Part shown: positions 59,947 through 64,000 of the stretch, in pieces
Position numbering within the stretch: the first letter of the stretch is position 1
Layout of the letters: each line of letters starts with the position of its first letter
Assembly (NCBI GenBank): GCA_025463305.1
Contig: JAOBWK010000039.1
Location: 58,164 to 122,163, forward strand
Reading direction: 5' to 3'
Origin: Ilumatobacteraceae bacterium
Lineage (GTDB): Bacteria; Actinomycetota; Acidimicrobiia; Acidimicrobiales; Ilumatobacteraceae
Length of the DNA: 64,000 nt
Program-made: the position numbers and the translations under genes
Notes under the pieces: model-generated
Databases searched by the model: none
Told to the model about the DNA's origin: nothing
Seen by the model: only the letters and a program-made list of their open reading frames with translations

Positions 59947-61224
59947 GTGGACCTGCACCTGACACCCGTCGAGCAGGCGATGCTCGACGGCGGATCCGGC
60001 GACGCCGTGGCGATGGCGATGCGCATCGTCGTCGGTGTCGCCAGATCGAGCGGGGCGGCACGACTGCTCGAGATCGACTCGGCACACGTCGACGGCTGCC
60101 TGTTCCACGGCGATGCCGGCCTGGAGTTCGCCGAAGCGCTGGAGCGCGCCGGCGGCCGCGTCGTCGTGCGGACCACGCTCAACGTCGGCTCGCTCGATCT
60201 GCTCCATCCCGACATGGTGAGGGCCGATCCCGAGCTCGCGGCCAAGGGCCGGCGGCTGATGGAAGCGTACGTCGCGCTCGGCTGCGAGCAGACGTGGTCG
60301 TGCGCGCCGTACCAGCTGAGCCATCGGCCTGCCTTCGGCACCCACGTCGCCTGGGCGGAGTCGAACGCGATCACGTTCGTCAACTCCGTACTCGGTGCGC
60401 GCAGCGACCGCTACGGCGACTTCCTCGACATCGCGGCCGCCCTCACCGGCCGCGTCCCCGAAGCCGGCCTGCACCGCGACGAGGACCGTCGCGCGGTGCT
60501 GGTGCTGGACTGCTCGCCCGTCTCCCGCACCCTGCTCGACGAGGACGCCGCGTGGCCGGTGATCGGTGCGATCCTCGGCCAACACGCCGGCATGCGGGTG
60601 GCCGCGCTGACCGGACTGCCCGGCGATCTGCGCGACGGCGTCACCGAGGACCGGCTCAAGGCGCTGGGTGCGACCGCGGCGGCCGCCGGCGGTGTCGCCC
60701 TCTTCCACGTGGTCGGCGTGACGCCGGAGGCACCCACGCTCGACGCCGTCGTCGCCCCTGCAGCGGAGCTGCCGGTCGTGCACGTCACCACCGCCGATCT
60801 GCGCGCCGGACGGGACCGGCTCAGCACCTCGCGCACCGACGAGCTCGACGCGGTCAGCCTCGGCACGCCGCACTTCTCGGTCGCCGAGTTCGCCGGCCTT
60901 GCCGCTGCCCTCGGCGACGGACCACCGTTCGCGGAGTCGGTGGACTTCTACGTCTCGACGAGCCGGGCCGTGCTGGCCAACGCGACCGCCCGCGGGTACG
61001 TCGAGCCGTTCGAACGTGCCGGCGGACGGATCCTCACCGACACCTGCACGTACATCACCCCGGTGATGCGCGAGAGCACGAACACGGTGATGACGAACTC
61101 CGGCAAGCTCGCCTGGTACGCGCCGTCGAACCTCGGGGTCAACACCGTGCTCGCTTCCCTCGGCGAGTGCATCGCCTCCGCCCGAGCCGGCCGCGTCATC
61201 CGCGACGAAGCGGTCTGGAGCTGA
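59947..61224 (+). CDS. Aconitase X large subunit
   Basis: A 425-residue protein from GTG 59947. It matches the aconitase X catalytic (DUF521) family: LTPVEQAMLDGGSGDAVAMAM at the N-terminus, HVDGCLFHGDAGLEFAEAL, GCEQTWSCAPYQL, WAESNAITFVNSVLGARSDR, and the C-terminal TDTCTYITPV and TNSGKLAWYAP. The three cysteines are those that hold the Fe-S cluster in this family. Bacterial members studied are cis-3-hydroxy-L-proline dehydratases; archaeal ones dehydrate phosphomevalonate. The small subunit follows after one base. Confidence 0.88.
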   Translation: MDLHLTPVEQAMLDGGSGDAVAMAMRIVVGVARSSGAARLLEIDSAHVDGCLFHGDAGLEFAEALERAGGRVVVRTTLNVGSLDLLHPDMVRADPELAAKGRRLMEAYVALGCEQTWSCAPYQLSHRPAFGTHVAWAESNAITFVNSVLGARSDRYGDFLDIAAALTGRVPEAGLHRDEDRRAVLVLDCSPVSRTLLDEDAAWPVIGAILGQHAGMRVAALTGLPGDLRDGVTEDRLKALGATAAAAGGVALFHVVGVTPEAPTLDAVVAPAAELPVVHVTTADLRAGRDRLSTSRTDELDAVSLGTPHFSVAEFAGLAAALGDGPPFAESVDFYVSTSRAVLANATARGYVEPFERAGGRILTDTCTYITPVMRESTNTVMTNSGKLAWYAPSNLGVNTVLASLGECIASARAGRVIRDEAVWS

Positions 61225-61225
61225 G

Positions 61226-61660
61226 ATGAGCAACGATCCCCTCACCGGCGTCTCGCTCCACCCGGGCGAGGCGACCGGCGATCTCCTCGTGCTCGGCGAC
61301 GGCCTCTCCTTCTACGGCGGGGTCGACCACGAGGGCACCATCACCGCCGTCCGCCATCCCCAGGACGGCGTCTCGGTGGTCGGTCGCGTCGTCGCGCTCC
61401 CGACGGCACGCGGATCGAGCTCGTCGGCGTCCGTCGTCGCCGAACTGATCCGCGCCGGCGTCGCTCCCGCCGCGCTGCTGCTCGTCGACCTCGACACGAT
61501 CCTGGTCGTCGGCGCGCTCGTCGCCGCCGAGCTCTACGGCCACCGCCTGCCCATCGCCCACATCACGCGCGACGTGTTCGAACGACTCGGCAGTGGAACG
61601 GTCGACGTCACCTGCGACGCTGCGGGCGATGCGGCGACGATCCTGCGCTGCGCGGTCTGA
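61226..61660 (+). CDS. Aconitase X small (swivel) subunit
   Basis: A 144-residue DUF126 protein, the swivelling domain of aconitase X: LHPGEATGDLLVLGDGLSFYGGVD, the active-site-type loop ALPTARGSSSSASVVAELIRAG, and LLLVDLDTILVVGALVAAELYG. It starts one base after the large subunit and overlaps the next gene by a TGATG (stop 61658-61660, ATG 61660), so all three genes are probably co-translated. Confidence 0.9.
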   Translation: MSNDPLTGVSLHPGEATGDLLVLGDGLSFYGGVDHEGTITAVRHPQDGVSVVGRVVALPTARGSSSSASVVAELIRAGVAPAALLLVDLDTILVVGALVAAELYGHRLPIAHITRDVFERLGSGTVDVTCDAAGDAATILRCAV

Positions 61661-64000
61661 TGACGAGTCGAGCGGAGCGTCACGCCCGGCTGTCGCGTCT
61701 GCACACCGACGACGGCATGGTGCACGTCGTCGGGGCCCGTCAGCACAACCTGCGCGACGTGAACGTGGACGTGCCTCGCAACGCCCTCGTCGCGTTCACG
61801 GGTGTGTCCGGATCGGGCAAGTCGTCGCTGGCGTTCGGCACGATCTATGCCGAGTCGCAACGGCGCTACCTCGAGTCGGTGGCGCCGTATGCGCGCCGCC
61901 TCATCCACCAGCTCGAGGCGCCCGATGTCGACGAGATCCACGGCTTGCCGCCTGCGGTGGCGCTGCAGCAACGCCGCGGGACGCCGACGGCGAGATCGAC
62001 CGTCGGCACCCTCACGACCATCTCGAACCTCGTACGGATGCTCTACTCGCGCGCCGGCACGTATCCACCCGGGTCGACCGAACGGCTCGCCGCCGCAGCG
62101 TTCTCGCCGAACACCGCCGACGGCGCGTGCTCAACATGCGACGGCCTCGGTGCCACGATCGCGGCCAGCGAGGCACTGATGGTGCCGGACCCTTCGCTGA
62201 CGATCCGCGAAGGTGCCATCGCCGCGTGGCCGAAGGCGTGGCAGGGCGTCAACCTGCGCGACATCCTCACCGAGCTCGGACACGACGTCGACGTCCCCTG
62301 GAGCCGACTGCCGAAGCGGACCCGCGACTGGATCCTCTTCACCGACGAGCAACCCGTCGTCCTGGTGCACCCGACGCGTGAGCGCAACGAGATCGAGTAC
62401 AACGGTCGCTTCTGGAGCGCGCGGGCGCACATCATGCACACCCTCGCGACGACGAAGAGCGAGATGATGCGCGCACGCGCGATGCGCTTCGTCGAACGCG
62501 TCGTCTGCCCGACCTGTGGTGGGAGCGGCCTACGCGCCGCCGCCCTCGCCGTCACCTTCGCGGGACGCTCGATCGATCAGCTCAACCACCTGATGCTGTC
62601 CGAGCTGGCCGACGTCATGGATGCCGGCCCCGACTCGGGCGTCGCCGAGACGCTCACCGCCGACATCGCGGCACGGCTCGACGTGTTGCTCGACCTCGGC
62701 CTCGGCTACCTCAGCCTCGGTCGGACGACGCCGACCCTCTCGCCCGGCGAGATGCAGCGGCTGCGGCTCGCCACGCAACTCCGCTCCGGCCTGTTCGGGG
62801 TGGTGTACGTGCTCGACGAGCCGTCGGCCGGGCTCCACCCCGCGGACGCCGAGCCGCTCCTCGCCGTGCTCGAGCAGCTCCAGGCGAACGGCAACACCCT
62901 GTTCGTGGTCGAGCACGACATGGATGTCGTGCGCCGGGCGGCGTGGGTCGTCGACGTCGGTCCGGGCGCCGGCGAGCTCGGCGGACGGGTGCTGTACAGC
63001 GGACCGGTCGACGGGCTGATCCACGTCGAGTCCTCCGTGACGAGCCGGTACCTCTTCTCGCCGCCACCGCGCTTCCACGACACGCCGCGGGAGCCCATCG
63101 GATGGCTGCGGCTGGACGGGGTGACGCGCAACAACCTCGACGCCGTCACCGCAGAGTTCCCACTCGGCTGCCTCACCGCGGTGACCGGGGTCTCCGGATC
63201 GGGGAAGTCGACGCTCGTCCGGCACGTGCTCGCATCGGTCGTCGCCGCACACCTGGGCGTCAGCCACGACGCCGACGATGACGAGGACGAGGACGACGGC
63301 GTCTCCGGGGAGTCGAGCGGGTCGGGCGCATCGACGATCGGTGGCGTCGACCTCGTGGCGTCGGGTCTCGAACCGATCTCGCGGATCGTCGTCGTCGATC
63401 AGCGCCCGATCGGTCGCACGCCTCGTTCGAACCTCGCGACGTACACGGGGCTGTTCGACAGCGTGCGCAAGATCTTCGCGGCGACCGACGAGTCCGTCCG
63501 CCGCGGGTACACGGCGGGTCGCTTCTCGTTCAACGTGCCCGAGGGGCGCTGTGAGACCTGCCAGGGCGAGGGCTTCGTCGCGGTCGAGCTGCTGTTCCTG
63601 CCCGGGACGTACTCGCAGTGCCCGACCTGTGGGGGTGGGCGGTACAACCCGGAGACGTTGGAGATCACGTGGCGCGGCGCGAACATCGCCGAGGTCCTGG
63701 GCATGACCGTCGACCGCGCCGTCGGGTTCTTCGCTGATGTGCCCGGTGTCGAGCGGAGCCTGCGGACGTTGCACGAGGTCGGCCTCGGCTACCTGCGCAT
63801 CGGGCAGCCGGCCACGGAGCTGTCGGGCGGTGAGGCGCAACGGGTGAAGCTGGCCAGCGAGCTGCAGCGTGCCCAGCGCGGCCACACGATGTACGTGCTC
63901 GACGAGCCGACGTCGGGGTTGCACCCGGCTGATGTGGAGCTGCTCGTCCACCAACTCCACCGCCTCGTGAGCGCCGGCAACACGGTGGTCGCCGTCGAGC
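61660..64000 (+). CDS. UvrA-like ABC ATPase (UvrA2 / DrrC type), partial
   Basis: At least 780 residues; the C-terminus lies beyond the window. Two ABC modules are visible. The first has Walker A GVSGSGKSSL (48-57), zinc-finger cysteines CSTCDG and CPTCGG, a signature with one Gly replaced (LSPGEMQRLRLA), and LDEPSAGLHP. The second has GVSGSGKSTL, zinc fingers CETCQGEG and CPTCGGG, ELSGGEAQRVKLA and LDEPTSGLHP. An acidic loop of Asp/Glu (near residues 540-550) follows the second Walker A. The size fits short UvrA paralogues (UvrA2, DrrC) linked to drug resistance or DNA repair. It overlaps the aconitase X small subunit. Confidence 0.88.
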   Translation, partial: MTSRAERHARLSRLHTDDGMVHVVGARQHNLRDVNVDVPRNALVAFTGVSGSGKSSLAFGTIYAESQRRYLESVAPYARRLIHQLEAPDVDEIHGLPPAVALQQRRGTPTARSTVGTLTTISNLVRMLYSRAGTYPPGSTERLAAAAFSPNTADGACSTCDGLGATIAASEALMVPDPSLTIREGAIAAWPKAWQGVNLRDILTELGHDVDVPWSRLPKRTRDWILFTDEQPVVLVHPTRERNEIEYNGRFWSARAHIMHTLATTKSEMMRARAMRFVERVVCPTCGGSGLRAAALAVTFAGRSIDQLNHLMLSELADVMDAGPDSGVAETLTADIAARLDVLLDLGLGYLSLGRTTPTLSPGEMQRLRLATQLRSGLFGVVYVLDEPSAGLHPADAEPLLAVLEQLQANGNTLFVVEHDMDVVRRAAWVVDVGPGAGELGGRVLYSGPVDGLIHVESSVTSRYLFSPPPRFHDTPREPIGWLRLDGVTRNNLDAVTAEFPLGCLTAVTGVSGSGKSTLVRHVLASVVAAHLGVSHDADDDEDEDDGVSGESSGSGASTIGGVDLVASGLEPISRIVVVDQRPIGRTPRSNLATYTGLFDSVRKIFAATDESVRRGYTAGRFSFNVPEGRCETCQGEGFVAVELLFLPGTYSQCPTCGGGRYNPETLEITWRGANIAEVLGMTVDRAVGFFADVPGVERSLRTLHEVGLGYLRIGQPATELSGGEAQRVKLASELQRAQRGHTMYVLDEPTSGLHPADVELLVHQLHRLVSAGNTVVAVE

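Noticed and set aside
1..64000. CRISPR arrays, insertion sequences, rRNA operons, integrase or transposase genes
   Set aside because: None was seen; no regular repeats with spacers, no transposase or recombinase motifs in any frame.

Overview
This is a high-GC window from an actinobacterium. The gene content fits Acidimicrobiia, perhaps an Ilumatobacter-like organism: an F420-type LLM oxidoreductase, paired GAF-ANTAR regulators, many GGDEF/EAL proteins, large secreted proteins carrying actinobacterial 'LDTR' modules, a few GTG starts and many ATGA gene overlaps. The taxon is inference from gene content; there is no rRNA here to test it.

Layout. (1) 1-15.5 kb holds mostly small single-gene units for stress and redox functions. 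They are: an isopentenyl-diphosphate isomerase fused to a polyprenyl synthetase (cut by the window edge), small acidic and membrane proteins, a DUF3253 protein, a PPOX flavoprotein, an FAD/NAD reductase, a HAD phosphatase, a hemerythrin with a basic tail, a UbiA prenyltransferase, a DUF72 protein, a zinc alcohol dehydrogenase, a lone CBM48 protein, DUF1810, GAF, an apparently split zinc-ribbon gene, an LLM oxidoreductase, a GAF-ANTAR pair and a VOC protein. Many start a few bases downstream of a shared GNTT/GNTC-N14-16-GGGTA(G/C/T) element, which looks like a SigB/SigF-type promoter set. (2) 15.7-17.0 kb is a decayed junction: the 3' half of a tRNA-Gly(GCC) with its terminator, a pilin/PA14 deletion chimera and an eroded ORF. 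(3) 17.0-33.2 kb holds a secreted DUF3494/Ig/LDTR protein, a giant PAS-EAL-GAF-winged-helix-PAS-EAL regulator, and a type IV pilus locus (PilB, PilC, five pilin-like proteins; one carries two PA14 domains, another a Thr-rich linker and a beta-rich C-terminal domain). (4) 33.3-46.8 kb is a cyclic-di-GMP cluster (GGDEF-EAL, PAS-GGDEF-like, GAF-GGDEF-EAL, CHASE-GGDEF-EAL) with a second GAF-ANTAR pair and a second large surface protein. (5) 46.9-52.6 kb holds a secreted GH71-like glycoside hydrolase and a small secreted protein, both with LDTR modules, plus a DUF1206 membrane protein. (6) 52.7-64 kb is metabolic: VOC and MetE-like pair, TetR and SDR, aminotransferase, divergent MFS pump and TetR with three operators, a two-subunit aconitase X, and a UvrA-like ABC protein running off the end.

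How it may work together (inference): regions 3-5 look like a surface-attachment programme. Type IV pili with carbohydrate-binding-type tips, adhesin-like proteins sharing one extracellular module and an alpha-glucanase sit beside at least five cyclic-di-GMP proteins, some with inactive or DNA-binding domains. A possible c-di-GMP-I riboswitch precedes one of them. The GGGTA promoter set links the stress block to the GAF-GGDEF-EAL/ANTAR operon.
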